Assembly: GCF_910592395.1 (NCBI RefSeq)
Contig: NC_088309.1
Span: forward strand, 18,540,599 to 18,604,598
Origin: Lineus longissimus
Taxonomy: Eukaryota > Nemertea > Pilidiophora > Heteronemertea > Lineidae
Reading direction: 5' to 3'
Length of the DNA: 64,000 bases
Each line of letters opens with the position of its first letter. Position 1 is the first letter of the stretch. Made by a program: the position numbers and the translations under genes. This document shows, piece by piece, positions 35,701 through 50,700 of this stretch. A model generated the notes under the pieces. It ran no database searches. It worked only from the letters and a program-made list of their open reading frames with translations, and was not told the origin of the DNA.

Positions 35701-38700
35701 GGGCGAACACGTTCTCACTTTATAGTATTTGAACCATACAACATCAAGTTTATTAGGGTCGATTAGTTTGTTATCAGATTTGGTGATTTTTGTTCTGTGC
35801 GTATACTTGTTTTACCAACCTGGTGCATGGGCACAGAATGACGTGTCTCCGATTGTGATCTTCATCATGCCTTTAGGACATGTAAGTGGTGGTTCTGGTT
35901 CTGAAAAAAGAGATAGTAGCACGTTACACTATAATCAAGCTGCTCGCCGTCACAATATATATTACATGCACGAAGACATGCACAACACTCGATAATAAGA
36001 CGTAGTCCTGGGCCGGAACTTTAATGGTCCAGAGAACACGATATTTTGGCACTGAGTGAGGCTAGTCAGGCTTTGAACGAAAGTAGTATCACGGCACGTC
36101 CCGTAGCGAGTTGCTAATAGTGTACCAGCAAGCGTTTTGATAAACTTGCCAAGGAATCTTTTAAAAATATCTGAATACAGGTTGTTTGCACTATCTTATT
36201 CGCAATTTGTTATAATCTATTAGTTACTGGTTTATTCATAATGATAATATCCTATTCCATTCCCGTTCCAGTCGGGCTTTGAACGGAAGTAGGAACAAGG
36301 CACGTCCCGTAGCGAGTTGCTAATAGTGTACCTACTAACAAGCGTTTTGATAAACTTGCCAAAGAAGTTTTTTTAAAGACCTGAATACAAGTCTTCTCTG
36401 CACTATTTCATGCACAATTTGTTATAATCTATTAGTTACTGGTTTATTCATAATAATGATATCCTATTCCATTCCCGTTCCGGTGGGGCATGCAATCGCA
36501 AGTGGGTGCATGGCTGTGAAAAAGACAAACATTGCAAAAAATCAGGTACCAAAACAACTATTCGCCCGATCACCGAATTAGTTTTCTGTTTATTTAAGTT
36601 TTTTATCGTTTTCATTTAAGAATAATGCTCATTTTTGAAGAGGCAATTTGATATCACAACATACTTGGACCTGGTACCCTGAGACAGTATTTCCTTCCTG
36701 CTGCAATGACGGCGGACCTTCCTCTTGGGCAGGATCCAGACTTCCCTATTGAAAAAAAGAAGTTTTTCAAAGAAAAAAGGTTACTGGGATATTTCTAGCG
36801 CACGTCCAATATTTTCCTCATGGTTCAGTCCGTAGCATAATTTGACTATGAAGAGATTGCCTCTAAATCCCGCCAGATACCAGGGCTGCTTACACGGGAC
36901 CAAACCAAACCAAACCAGACTATTTTTCAGTATACATCGAATCAGACCAGACCAGAGTGGATCACATTCGTGTGCTTTTACACGACAGACTAATCGAGAC
37001 CGATCCAGATCGATCCAGATCAGTTTGGTCCCGTGTAATTGGCCTTAATGTATACCCAGCTCAAAAATGTTCTCGTCTATAATTGGTAAATTCTTTTAAA
37101 AAATATCATTTTGGCGGACTGCGTAATTTTTTTTCAGATTTTATCTAAAAAAAATCACGAATTCCAAAATCGAGTCCCCTCCTTGCATTGATCATTATCT
37201 CCGCTTCCTCTAGATGGTGAATTCGAAAGAGGCCCCTCAAACTAAAAAGAAAAATTGCTAGAAGTCTAACATCTCGTTCGATAAGAAACAGTACCTCAGC
37301 CGACCAATTTGATTATGCAACATCATAACATGACATTTCGACATTGCAGTAGAAGATCTTACCTGGCATTCTCGCGCAAAGATGAATTGTTCCAAGACTG
37401 ATAAATTTAGTGCCTTTCGGGCATTTCTGCTCTGCATCTACAAACGTAAACATTAATGCTCCGTTTAGGTAAGTCACATTGGGGGTTAATTGCTAAAGCG
37501 TCGCGTAAACGACCGAGTTTTCCCTTCGACCTGGCATCATCGTAGGTTCAAGGGAATTGTTCCAGCGTTTCCGCAGCGCTTACCTAAGACTACCATAAAT
37601 CTAACCATGACCCAGACTGTAAATGTGGTACATTGTACATTTCGTCGATAATTTTTTGGTGTTAACCACCTGACCGATCATAAGTAGGTGTTACCAAAGA
37701 TATAATGCCTTTGCCGTTGGTAAAACTATCGTAAGTTAAGATGGTGACATCTAAAGAATTATCATTTTCTCTTCCGTTATCTTGTTACAATATACAACGC
37801 AATTGAGATAGGTATGCCAACTTGTTGACTGATGTGCAGTATCATTGCCAATCATTGGTCGTCGGCTCCTTAATTGGCCAGGGCAGTAAAAGATCGTTAA
37901 CTCATACTGGATGAACTTTTATCATTCTACTATATACATGTAATTCCGTATAAACTTTTCATTTTTAAAAATTTGATCGCGCAGTTAAATGGCCTGTTCT
38001 GTGTTGTTCTGGTGGGAATTCCTTACTTGGCTTTTTGATGCAGAAAACACGACCCATCCAGTTAATTCGGATCGTTCCGGCTGTGCATTTCTCCTCAACT
38101 ACTGGTTCTGTAAAATAAAGTGTTCAATATTATTACCCCAGGTTGCACAGAAGTTGTTCGTCAGTTCTCCACGTTTCATATCAGAATAGATTTACCCAAT
38201 AAACCACACTGATGAACAAGACACAAAATAAAGGCATCGCTGGAGCTGTTAGACCAGGATCTGTCTGAAAACGTGTCTTCCACGGGTTGTAAATTGTGTA
38301 AGTACATTAGATAACTACTACAAAATAAGTCCTTCAGCTGATAGTTGACAAATGAAGATACTTACTGACAGGTTTGGTGGGCTTCTTAGCCGGTCCTCGA
38401 ACGCAGAATGTCTTTGAGCCAAGTTTTAATAGTATGGTTCCAGCAGCGCACTTTCCGGCTGCAGCTGAAAGTGGTAAACATAATTATATCACTCAAAACT
38501 GATTATTGATTGAGGTGAACATAAGACATTCAAAACTGACCTATGCATTGTGGTAAACATGAGTCTTATATTCAAATTGTAACCTTATTGTAGGTCCTAC
38601 TACAGAGTGGCCCCGAATTTTTTTCCCTTGCATAATAGAATTCTATTGTGTATCCATTATGTGAGGGAAAATAATTCTGGGCCATCCCGTAGTACGCAAT

Positions 38701-41700
38701 TTTTTCCACATGGAGGATATTTTGAAATCACCTCTCGTTCTAGCCATTCCATTTGTAAAATGCTGAAAATAATTGGCATGGCAATTTGCAAGGCATTTCT
38801 AACATTTTCTTCATTGTGTTGCGTAATATCCACGCTAAAATGCACAACACATAGAAAACACCATTTACAGACTCCAGGTGGGAGCATAAGCGACGTACAT
38901 GTAGCCGAGCATTTCATACTGCGCTCAGTTTATATTGATACACTGAAACTGTGAACGTATTCTTAATGCACAGGGGAAGTTTTGAAATGATGGGTTATTG
39001 CCGTATATTGATAAAATGAAAGGGACTACTTAAAACTACTTGGTGACTTTATACCAAAGGCTTTTGTAAATGATAACTAATTAAGTGTTGATCATGAGTG
39101 CATCGAAACTTGTTTCAGTCTTAATAGCAGTCGATCAGCCTGTGCATATCTTGCTGTTTGTTTAATGTTTTGAGTGTGATTTATGTCCACTTATTTTTCT
39201 GTACAAATCAAGTTTTATTCCGTAATTAACCTGATTTGATTAAAGTCGATACTTACGTGGTTTCATCGCACAGACTTTGTTCTTACCAACTTTCACCTTA
39301 ATTTTGCCCTCGGGACAAGCCACATTTGGAGCTAAAAAGACGCAGAACACCCAATGATTTTAGTAACTGTCAAATTCGGTTTATGTATATGACCATCTTT
39401 CAACTACTGATGAGGAGAATGACAAAAAAAGCTAAAATACGCTGTTTTGGCTCTAAAATGTTCAAATGTTCTATGATTATACACAAAGCGTTCTCACATG
39501 ATTACATTGCTAAGTGCCGTATTATCAAAATAAATCATTTGCAACACTTTAACTTCATGAGTAGTCAAAGTCATTTTTGCTAATTTCGATTCATTATGGG
39601 GAAAATCTACCCAATATTTTTCACATGTTTTAAGATATGCTTATGCCCTACATTATGACGTACACTTCCAAAGCGGCCTAAGTCGCACAATAAGACACAG
39701 CTTTTAAATGATACTCTATTTTCAATAACCTTTTTTTGGGGTGTGTGCACATAAGAACTGAACTCATGACAATGGACCTGGTGAATCAATAAAAAGGCAG
39801 AAATGAACTAAACAGTACACACTGAACCCTTGACGACAGTGGTGCATTGTATACTTACGTGGTATGTGGAAGCAGAATGTCTTTCTATTCCATACGATCC
39901 TGGCCAAACCAGCAGGGCAATTGCCTGGTGTAGGAACTATGAATAGATGTAAATATCATCATATTTAAACAACATTAAAAACGTATACCTTGACAAAATG
40001 CCTTTCCCACAGACTGTAGACCATACAAAACATACGAGTATGTATGCAGCAGTGAATTACATCTTACTACACACGATTCTTTTTGACAATGCTTTGAGGA
40101 CTTTGAACCAATTCGGCAGAAGTCAGAACAAACTTTCAAAACATTGTACCTTGTTCACATGCGCATTTGTAAGTAACAAAGGTAACAAGCCCTGACGCAT
40201 CACATCGTAATCTGTCACCTTACCTGGGCCTCTAAGACACCACACTTTGCCCCGATATTTGATCTTATATGTTCCTCTTGGACATTCCTTCTTTTCATCT
40301 GAAAATATTGTAAAATAAATATCGGCAGACTTATCAATCTGTCGGATATATCGGCCGCCGGCTTTTCAATCAGTTCTATTAAGTTATGAGTTCTGATTGA
40401 TAAGGTCTCGATGAAACAGGAACCTTCATATAATTAGGCATGTTGCTTAACTCTGCCTTAAAGTTCAGTTTTGATTACATAAAAGAACCTTCGATATTTT
40501 CTCTTAACGACGCCAGACACCTCTTTGATATCATAGAGAGGCGTTTTAAAGCATTTGTCCAAAACTACTCGTATCATTGGAGCTCTGCCATTAGAGTCAC
40601 TTTGCCCAACGAAAATACCCATAAGGAAGGGTCGTCTGGGTAGACAAACCCGAGGGCAGGTATATCACGTTGAAATTGAGATTATGGAATAAATATTTGC
40701 CCTTGAAAGGTTCAGAGATCCATCCAACTGGCTTACCATAGAATTCATCTGACGGGGTACTTACTTGGCAGTCTAACGCAGATCTTTCTGCCCATAAATG
40801 TCTCCTGCTTTGTTCCTGCAGGGCATTTCTCACCAGGTGCTGAAAAGGGTATTGCGTCATTGTATTAAAGTGAACAGTTGTTTTAAACTCGACGAGAAAA
40901 AATGCCTTCAATATCGAATACCGGTATATATAGAACATTTCGCATCCATCATGTAGCTAATTATTTATCTTGCACCGATGTATCTCAGGGTTATACTGTG
41001 GTTGGTCAATTGCCTTTCTTGGTCAACCGAGTTTAAATTGAGAGGAACAATGCTGTTTTAACCTGAGCCATTCTTCGTAATGATGGTCAATATACTTATT
41101 ATACTATATACTTATTAAAATAAGCTAATATATTGACTACCATTAATAGGAGTGGCCCTGATCATTGAGTGGGAAGGGTTCTGCCAACTTGCTTATCATT
41201 TTTTTATTAATGATGGACAGACGTTTTGTGTTTCCAAATAACAAAGGGGGAGCTAGACACCATGCATATTCAATAGGGAAACTCAGCGAAACATAACACT
41301 CTTGTTTTCTAGCAATCACTAACATAGACGAAAACACTTGAAAGAAACCACTCGAACTGACGTCACCTGCCATCACTAATCAGGAAAGAAGAAGAAAGGT
41401 GTTCTCAAGCAAGTTGACTTACGCGGGCCTCTTATACAGTAGACGTGTCCGGCCCATGTCACTCGAATAGTTCCGGTGGCACATGCATGGCCACGGGCTG
41501 GAAAATACAACCATCGCAATATGAAATATGCCCGTTAGAAGTTTTCATATTAAATTAAGTAAATTTAGCTCCCACTCCCCAGTTGAGAGTTAGTCACACT
41601 TTTGTTGTTTATGTAATGTTCGGGGTTCTTGGTTAGAGAGGCCATGTTTAAAGATGACGATCATGCAATTATATTAGTAAGTTTTTGCAATCCCCGAAAT

Positions 41701-44700
41701 GCCGCCACCGACGCCTGTCCCATTGTTCGACCTTCAAATCAGGAGCTCGAACAATGGGATAGGCGTTCGCGTTGGCATTTCGGGGCTTTCTGAAACCTGT
41801 CCAATGTTTATTCCCCGAAAGCTTTGACAAGCGCTGTTGTCTTTGGTAGGTACTTAGCCATAGGCTCGTCCCTCGTGAACTTGTGGACGTGTTATTTTTA
41901 CACATGTAACTCGAATGACGTAATAACGCTAACACTGGCTACAGCAGAGTCCACCTTATGCTTGCTGTTCAATAACAGTAACGTGCACGGCAAAGCCACA
42001 ATAGGCGAATGATTCTTACGGACAATCCTGTTGCAAGTCATTCCTTCTTTCTGGTATCCAGTGGGACACACGAATTCTGAAAAAAGCAACGATTTGATCA
42101 CCATACACGACTTAGAGAATTACTTACAGTTTTAACAACCATTACTTACTCAAAATCATGAGTGAGGTTACAACATTCAATTGAGTAGGGGGTTATTGTT
42201 TTGTTATTTATTGAAGCTTCCTAAAGCTCGGGATCATCTTTGTGAGTCTCAAAAAGGATGGAATTACCAGACAATTGAGCTAATGCATCGATTACCTGGC
42301 CGGGTACACACGCTGTGACCTCCAGCCTTGCCTTCGACTGTTCCTTGGGGGCACTTGGGACCTACACAACAAAAATAAGAACAAAAAACATAATCAAAAA
42401 TTGCAAATTTTATCAGATAAAAATTCGGTATAATTGACGTACATGTAGTATTATTTTAGCATTTACCTGTCTTTGAGCAGATACTATGACATTTGAGAGA
42501 AACAACGATAGTTCCCTTAGGACACGTGTGCTCTGAAAAAGAACATATATCGGTAGTTTTGATTGTGCGTTACGCTTTAGTGTTAGATAATAACATAGAA
42601 GGTCAAAATTGTTGTGTTACCAATTTGTAGATGGATTTACTTTTGGCGTGAAAGAGCTCACTGTGATAACGCATGGCGTTAATTTATTAGTTTATTTGTT
42701 AAGTAGATAAAGGTGAACGGATTTTTGTTAAGGTAAAGCGCCGCATTTTTGCGCCGCCTTAATTTTATGATTCGCGAAAATTCCAAAGAAAAATCTGGTG
42801 TCCGCGACTTTTGTTTTGGCGGATTACGAAAAATTCTTTCAAGAAATCGTGATTTTATTTTCTCGATATCATTGACAGTTCACAGTAGTATACACTTACT
42901 ATCTCGCCGGAGACCAATGATATAGTCAGTGCATATCTTACACGGTTGGTAAGTTTAATCATTGAAAATTGTGAAACTCTCTTTTTAATAAACGCACTAC
43001 ATATGTAATTTTAGTGGCCGAAGGTAATCTAATTGACTAACCATCTTTGACGCATCTGTAGTAAACCTGGACGTGACCAGGAGGACACTTGAATGCTGAA
43101 ATGAAGAATTGTGCTGATTAGTAATAACCAGTGTGAATGTAGTTGAATGAACGTACTATATTATCGTTAGTATACCATGCCCTTATCGCTAACAACTCTG
43201 TCAAATGAAAGTTTTGTCACGTGAGAGTCAACACCTTGGGTGCTAAATGACGGAGATCTTCGTCATGAATTTAAACTTCACGCCAGTGACGACAAAAGCA
43301 ATCTTCCCTCGACTATATTGTCTAATACCGATTCCACAGAGATCGCACGACTTATTATAAACGGCGTATTGAGAAATCGCGAAATCGCGAGATGAGTGAT
43401 CAATACTTTCTGCCACAAGTTTTTCTACTTCCCTGGACCATGACAATCGCCGTTTCTATTCCTGCTGGCCACTTCTCCATTCAATGATAGTAAGGCCGAA
43501 GACCAACACAAAGGCTACATGTAACTGCATGTTCACCACAAGAGTTTTTGCATCGTATTAAGATATACTCCGGCTATTAAAGGGCGTATAATACCATGAT
43601 GTTCTTTTTACGTTACGCCTGGCGGCACAAGTCACCATACACTTGATTGACCAATAATGCAGGTCATGCACCTGGTGAACATCTGGTCATCCCTAAAAAT
43701 AGCGCTGGGTTAGTCTGAACATAATTAGGTTAAATTCCACATCACGCAGTGGAGTCTATTTCAATGGGCCAATCAAAGAAGGGTAACTCCCTACTACTGC
43801 TTCGGTCTCATGAATGTTCGCCATTTGATGCGCCACATCTGCAGTACATTCTGTGGCGCATGGTTCTCTCACCGATGTTGGCATCTCGCGATATAGAATT
43901 GAATGCAATGGCGATAAATCACGCGTTTCGCTTTCGGTCGCACTTTTCAGTGGATGAAGCAGTCGAATTGGTGGCAGATTCGGACTTGGATTTGAGTGAT
44001 TTAGATGACGGTAGTGATGAAGAAGACGAACAGGTTCGTAATGATGTTTCAGACAACGATTTTGATCCGGATTGACTTAAGGACAGACGAAACAACACAG
44101 GAAGTTTCAGGTAGAAAGCTTCACTATTTCCCTTTTCTCTATTAAGTCTTTGTAAAACGGTAAAAAGGGGCGTAACCTCAGCAAACGGGCGAAAATGGGA
44201 AAAAACGCTCAGCACCCGAGGTGTTTTTAAAAATATCAACTATGTATTTTTGTTGTCCATTCGAGTCCGTCACAGAAACGTTTTGTTATAGTTTGAACCT
44301 ACACTGACCAAATCGAAAACTGTGGTGGTCGTGTAGTCGAATGAACCATCGACGTATATTGGCTGAGACAATCGGATTTACGCCATATATACGTCGATGC
44401 AAGGTTATCAGAAATACCGCGTAGATGAAAGCACGTGGAAGGTATTTGCATATCAAAGAACCCGGAAAAACTATGTGCAAATTTTATAAAAAGTATGTAT
44501 CTACGTGTATCTACGTAATTTACCAAATTAATATATTCTTTATGTAGCTGTACAGTGTTTATATGCACCAAATTCGAAATCAACTAAGAAATAAAGTCAT
44601 ATTTGGGCATTATTGACGAGAAAATCGCAAAGCCGGTGTGGCGGGGATAGTAGTCCTAGGGCTGATAGTCCGTGTAACAATAGCCCGCATTGCTGAATGT

Positions 44701-47700
44701 TTTGGTTAGGCACACTATTGTTCGCGTATAGTATAGTATAGGGTATAGCTCTATGGAATAGGTGCCTTAGGGTTAGCGGTAGAATAGATCATGCTGCTTA
44801 ATTGGTCAAATACAATGCTACCGGACTATGACTCCAGGGGGACTATATCCGCTGTCACACCGGCATCTTCCACCCTCAATATTATTGTCACGTGCAGTTA
44901 TCCATCTCCTCACCAGAGAGTCGTGAGGTGACCGATAACGATTAAATAAAAACAAAAATTACATAAAATTTCTCAATAGGGTCATTCCATTGGTGATTGA
45001 TAATATTCTTATGTAATTTCATCCAGAAGTATTAAGGTAGCAGGAAGGGTTGGGCGTTTGTGGTTTCTGAGTCTGAGGGGGTTGGTGTCTGTTGACTGTG
45101 CTTTAAGAGAGACTATGCATGGCGTCAGTCTCTCTTAAAGCACAGTCAACAGGCATTTGGTCTCAGTATTTGGGTTTTGATTGCCATGACTGTACCCCTG
45201 TAAAAGTCAGAGGAGGAGAAGTTTGGAATGATGAAAGCATTGAAGAAGAAGAAATGTTATTATTGAGGAAAGCAAAATTTATTATGAGACGAGAAGGCAG
45301 TGTCCTGACTTGATTATTTTGAAAATGGCAGTCTGAACACATTAAAAGGTGGAACATGGCATTTTATCGACTTTGAAGTGTTCCGCAGTTAAAGGGAGAC
45401 TATAGGCAGCAGCTAGGTAGGCAAGATAAAGTCATACAAATTTGCCAATAGGAGACAGTCATATCTCTAGGCATGGCACCAGTCTCTCTTAAAGCACAGT
45501 CAAGAGGCATTTGGTCTTAGTATTTGGGTAAGTAGAGAATCAAGGCAGCTCAGAGAGCAATGATTGAACGATGCTGTGGACAAGTCCAAGGATACTGCAT
45601 CAGTCACGACCAACTTCTCATCAGAAAGCGTCACCACCAGCATATTCAATGTTCAGTTCCAACCTGTACCAGTCCAATGCACGCCTGTCATGGTCAGCAG
45701 TGGTCAGCTTAGCGCGATATGGAACATTCTTCCGAAACTCAAGCGAGGGAAGTCTGCTCATTAGCCTATCTCGCGCACTGCTCCTTCTTGTCAAACATCG
45801 TAGTGAAATCGTGGTACAGTGGGGCGTCCTCGAGGATTGCAGCTGGTCGGACAGACGTGAGGTGGAATGTGGGCGGCTGCACTTCTTCGTTGATGTGCGA
45901 TGGCAGATAGCACAGTTGTTGCGTTGCATGACAGCTGAAAGTGAATGTGATATCATAGAACTGAGGCGTTTGCAATGAGACTATAGGTGAAGTAGAAGCA
46001 AGGAGTGAAATGGGCCATCTTCCAGTGACTAATATACAGAGTAAGGGCACTGGGTGTTGTTAGATTCAGCATTGAATGTATTCCTCGTACAAGCGTGAAT
46101 AGTGTGGACATACAGTGAGAGGTGAGAGACCCCTATTGACTACTTCTTGTAACTTTATCTTGGATATTATATTAGTATTGAACTTCTAGCCATGGAATAT
46201 GAAGAAATTGAAGTTGTAGGCATGGAATATGAAAAATTATTCAACGGTGAAAGACATAATTCCATGAGGCTTTGCCGTGATCGCAAAGGACGCGACGCGA
46301 TTGGTTCACATGCTAATGAGGTATGATAATGATAATTACCTCTATAATGCTACTTGGATAGCGACTGTGTTGTTGATTGCAACAGTGGTCTATGTCAATG
46401 TGTGCCTGTAATGTCAATGAAGTATGATGAGGTGATGACGATAGTGCAATTATTAAATATTGGCAAGAGATCATACTACAACATAGGTCTTGTTTTTGAC
46501 AGATGACTGTGCGACATTCCCATTGGGTCTTGTTAGAGTCAGCGCTGCATGTATTCCTTGTACAAGCTTGAATAGTTGTGACGACTTTGAGGGGTGAGAG
46601 ACCCCTATCGGCTACTTCGGCTAACTTTATCTTGCCTACCTAGCTGCTAGCAATAGTGCCCCTTTATCAAGACTGAAACCCACTGTGCGGGGCTAAGAAA
46701 TTACCTTTATAATCCTAGTTGGATAACCACTAGATGATTTGAAGAGTGCTCTGTGGATGTGTGCCTGTAATGTCAATGAAAGTATGATGAGGTGATGACG
46801 ATAGTGGAATGACGAAATACTGGAAAGAGACCTATTCCTAGAAGAACATATGTCCTGTTTTGACTAGGTGGCGCATTTTAGAATCAGCAGTGAGCACTGT
46901 GTGTAACATGGTGGAGGCAGCGGAGATAATAACTGTGTCGAAAGTATTGTTATAGGGCTTTCCCTAGGCCCATGGGGTTAAATTTACAATCCACGATTGA
47001 AAAGACGTAGTTTGATCGCTTTTAACTATAAATCCATTGAACAGTTCTGTTCCTTTAGTCAACCGATGACCTTTTGTTGGGCCATGATCGGGGATTGTAA
47101 ACTGTAAATGTATTATGGACTGGGAGACGGGGGAAACACAAGTGAAATAGACCAAAACAAGTGATTTTGGGGCTTTGGTTTAGACGCATGCCCCACATGC
47201 GCCATGCGGGATTATACGGTTCATGTGAACTTGTTGACATCTACATGATCTAGTGCTGTTATTGGTCATGGTACATGGTAGGCCTAATCATCATGGCTAT
47301 ATGTTTCAGGAAAAGCTCGGAGTAAAATGAACTGCCGATGAATAATGATGTTGTTCATGTTTACCATGTTTGCTAGTACATAGCCATAGGGTATGCACTG
47401 GCCAGTGCACTTTCTGCACGTCGTCATGGTCATGTACGTGATACCTTGCATATTTTGTTTTTTGAATGCGCATGCTTTTTGGGCAAAATCACTTGTACCA
47501 ACACTAATGAATAATGTCTTCTTATCCCTATGACTCCATACACAGTGAGGGCATTGTCCCATTCCCATCAAATGGTAACTTATTGTACCGTATTAGGGTG
47601 GAAGTTGGGGAGCAGATACCTACCGTTGCACGTCTGTCATAATCAGCAGTGATGAGCTTAGCGCGATATGGAACATTCTTCAGAAACTCAAGCGAGGGAA

Positions 47701-50700
47701 GTCTGCTCATTAGCATATCTCGCGCACTGCTCCTTCTTGTCAAACATCGTAGTGAAATCGTAATGGAAAACGTCTGGCTTTGCGCCAGACGTTGAGACTA
47801 ATAAGTGAAGAACTAATAGGTAAAGAACTTCTACTTGCGCGAGACTGCTCTGATAAAATTATCATTGCAGAGACTACGGTGACGTACACTTATATTTTTT
47901 ACAATCAAAAATGCCCTCAAAAGACGACATGGAGTGATTATTTTATTGATATTTCCTACTATATACCTTCCAATTATCACTTTATACAAATAGATCGGCG
48001 TTAGGTCGCATGCTTTTCTTTCCTGGTGACACTATAAAGCAAAATAGTTGCAACCCCGTAAATGCGCTATAAGTCCAATAATAAGTGACGGTGACCCGTT
48101 ATAAATGTTTCGCCAGCTTCGCTTTTTTGCCGCTACGCGGCGCGTTGGGCCCTTGCGTCAAGATAAGAAAATAAATCTTGATGCTCTTTTTTCGTCACGG
48201 TAATTGAAGAGGTTAAAAAGTGCGCCATTTTGCACAAAATGGCGCCGTTGTTGTCAGCGGTTTACACATGTAACATGCAATGACATGTTTTCGCGAGGAG
48301 ATGTAATCTCTAAGCCTATTTTTTGACTGTCTGAAACGAGCCGTCTCCGAAATCAAATTGGTTTCAAAACGGCCTCCAAATTCACTTGAGATTTTAACTA
48401 ATTTCCGTCTATCGATTTGGCTTTAAAATATGTTTTTCATCAACCGATAAGGGTACTTGTTAACATGGTAGTGTTTTAAGAGCAATTCATGTTATGGTTT
48501 AAGCGCATGCACTGTGTTTATTACGTACTCGATACGAATACGTTTTTTCTGAGTAATGGCCGCTGATGAGAGAGTTAAGACGGTAAAAGAAAGCTTCTTT
48601 GAAGTATTTTTTTAGTTTTATCGTCTTAAGTTTTAAGACTAGTGGTCGTGGATGTGAGGGGTGAGGAGTGAGGGTTGAGGGTTGAGCAGTACTAAACAGA
48701 AATAATCTGACCACAAACGACTAACTCAACCTGAAATTTTTTAACTAAAATACCAAATAAGATCAATAGATGGCACTATACAAACATCACCAGATATGTT
48801 GCATGTACAATACATTATAAACAATGTCGTAAAATAAGAAGCAACAGTGCTCCGTGCATAACAAGAACAACAGAAGTAATTGATACAAAAGCTAGAATGA
48901 GAAGCAACACTTTTTATATAAGCTAACTGAATGAGCAGCATTTTGATTACTTACGACTTGTGTATTTGTAGCAAACCTTTTTACCCCCGAAAATGGCTTC
49001 GACTGAACCTTTTGGACATGGGTAAGCTGCAAAAGGAATTGAAGCCACATGTAAAACCGAAGGCTGGGTATATTAGGCAAGCCGCTCGCCGAACAGGCAT
49101 CATTTTTTGCCCTGTTTGGGGAACCGCTTGCCGATCAGCAGTGAAAATCATCCCAGTTTGGTAAGCCGGTGTAAAATGAATGGACGTCCTAGGAATGCAG
49201 GACCCCATACAATAGCTGTGTATTGTCAACGAATGTTTGTATGGTTTGGTTAGCTACAGCTACATAATCTTAAACAAAGAAACTCGGCGACTCTATTCAT
49301 TTTAACAAAAGGACCGGACTTAGATTCCGGGGGACTTGCATTTCTTTTACACCGGGCTTGCGAAGTAGTCTCTTCCGAAAAGGAATTGATGAGTATTGCA
49401 ACACTTAGCAGATCATGGTAAAGGAGACACAGCAGTAATGTACATGTACAAACAAATGGCATACTGCATGCCAGTGCCCTGCATTCTAACTAAAAAGCTA
49501 GAACTCTGACGCGGTGGTTATTAAAATGTATCAGTTTTGCTTTACAACGCGATCAGATATGGTAGACCCTCCTTATACCGTGTTGGAGGGGTATAGATAT
49601 GCGCCGCCTACAATTCACCCCTTAAAATGAATTATAAGTATGTTCTCTAATGTTTCCTCTGTGTCTTCATTTCCTTCCAAGGTAAGTAGTTTGTCTGGTT
49701 ATCACTTTCTCGTACGGGAAAAACTGAGAAAAGGAAACCCGCCAAATATTGAGGGGAAACACTCAGAAGGGGACACTCAAAACGTTGCACCGAAGTAAAA
49801 ATAATGTTAAATTTCGATTAAAATCCTCTTATCTTCCGATACTGAATCGCCGGCGGGAGGGGGGTCAACCGGAGAGATTACTAACCTGCATTCTTGATGC
49901 AAACATGGGCAAATCCGATCTTGCCCACTGTAGTACCGGCTGGACATGACTGAGCTGAAAGTGTAATAAGGAAATAAAATTTAGACATTTACACTGTAAT
50001 ATAAAGCACTTGAAGACATATTAGGTACGTCACATTCAGAAAATAATCGTCGGTATTATAAATCTTATTAGCATAACGAAGTAATTTTAATTGGAAGTTA
50101 AATATCTTGGAGCAGCGCCACCAATTGGCAACCCAAATACAATATTTCTGATCCAGTATGTGGTTTTCATTTGGGCCAAATACCCCCCCTTTCTTCTATA
50201 TCTTAAAAATTACAATCAGAATCAATTTAATAACCTATATGTACATCAAAAATTGGCAACCTGATAGCCGCGCAATGTAAACCAATGCTGGTTGCACGTA
50301 ATGGACTTAATCCACCTGCTTCCCGACACGTTCCCCCGGCCGTGAGTTTTTCTCTTAGTACGGTCGCAGAGATACAAAGATTTTAGTCCAGTAGCCCATA
50401 GTTTCCGCCAAGTTCATGCATCATTCCCATACGAGTCCCGTATTGTATGGGAAAGATGAGGCGGGAACCTGTATGGAGAAGGTGGATCATATCCATTAGA
50501 TGGGTTATGGGTGTAATCATATGATGGGCAGCTCAGTGAGAAATCTACAATACTAACCTCGGATATGTTTGCACCGATTTTTCTCTCTGACATAGTGGTC
50601 TGGACATTTGACAACTGAAAAGACGCATATACATTATTCGAAAAAATTAAAGATTGAATTCAGAATTGACAGACACTCCTAGAAAGCATACCATGCAGTT

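Larger units (their letters stand above)
43096..48954. other. Largest intron (5.9 kb), filled with repeats
   Basis: Separates repeats 13 and 12. It contains a degenerate repeat-like stretch (43403-43477), a possible piggyBac-like fragment (43905-44075), a hairpin arm shared with 12852-12893 (44711-44758) and the 3.1-kb composite element (45023-48155). No functional exon recognised. Confidence 0.6.

Noticed and set aside
38140-38190. Minus-strand frame KRGELTNNFCATW before GTAATA
   Set aside because: Resembles the second half of a repeat, but there is no first cysteine and no acceptor upstream.
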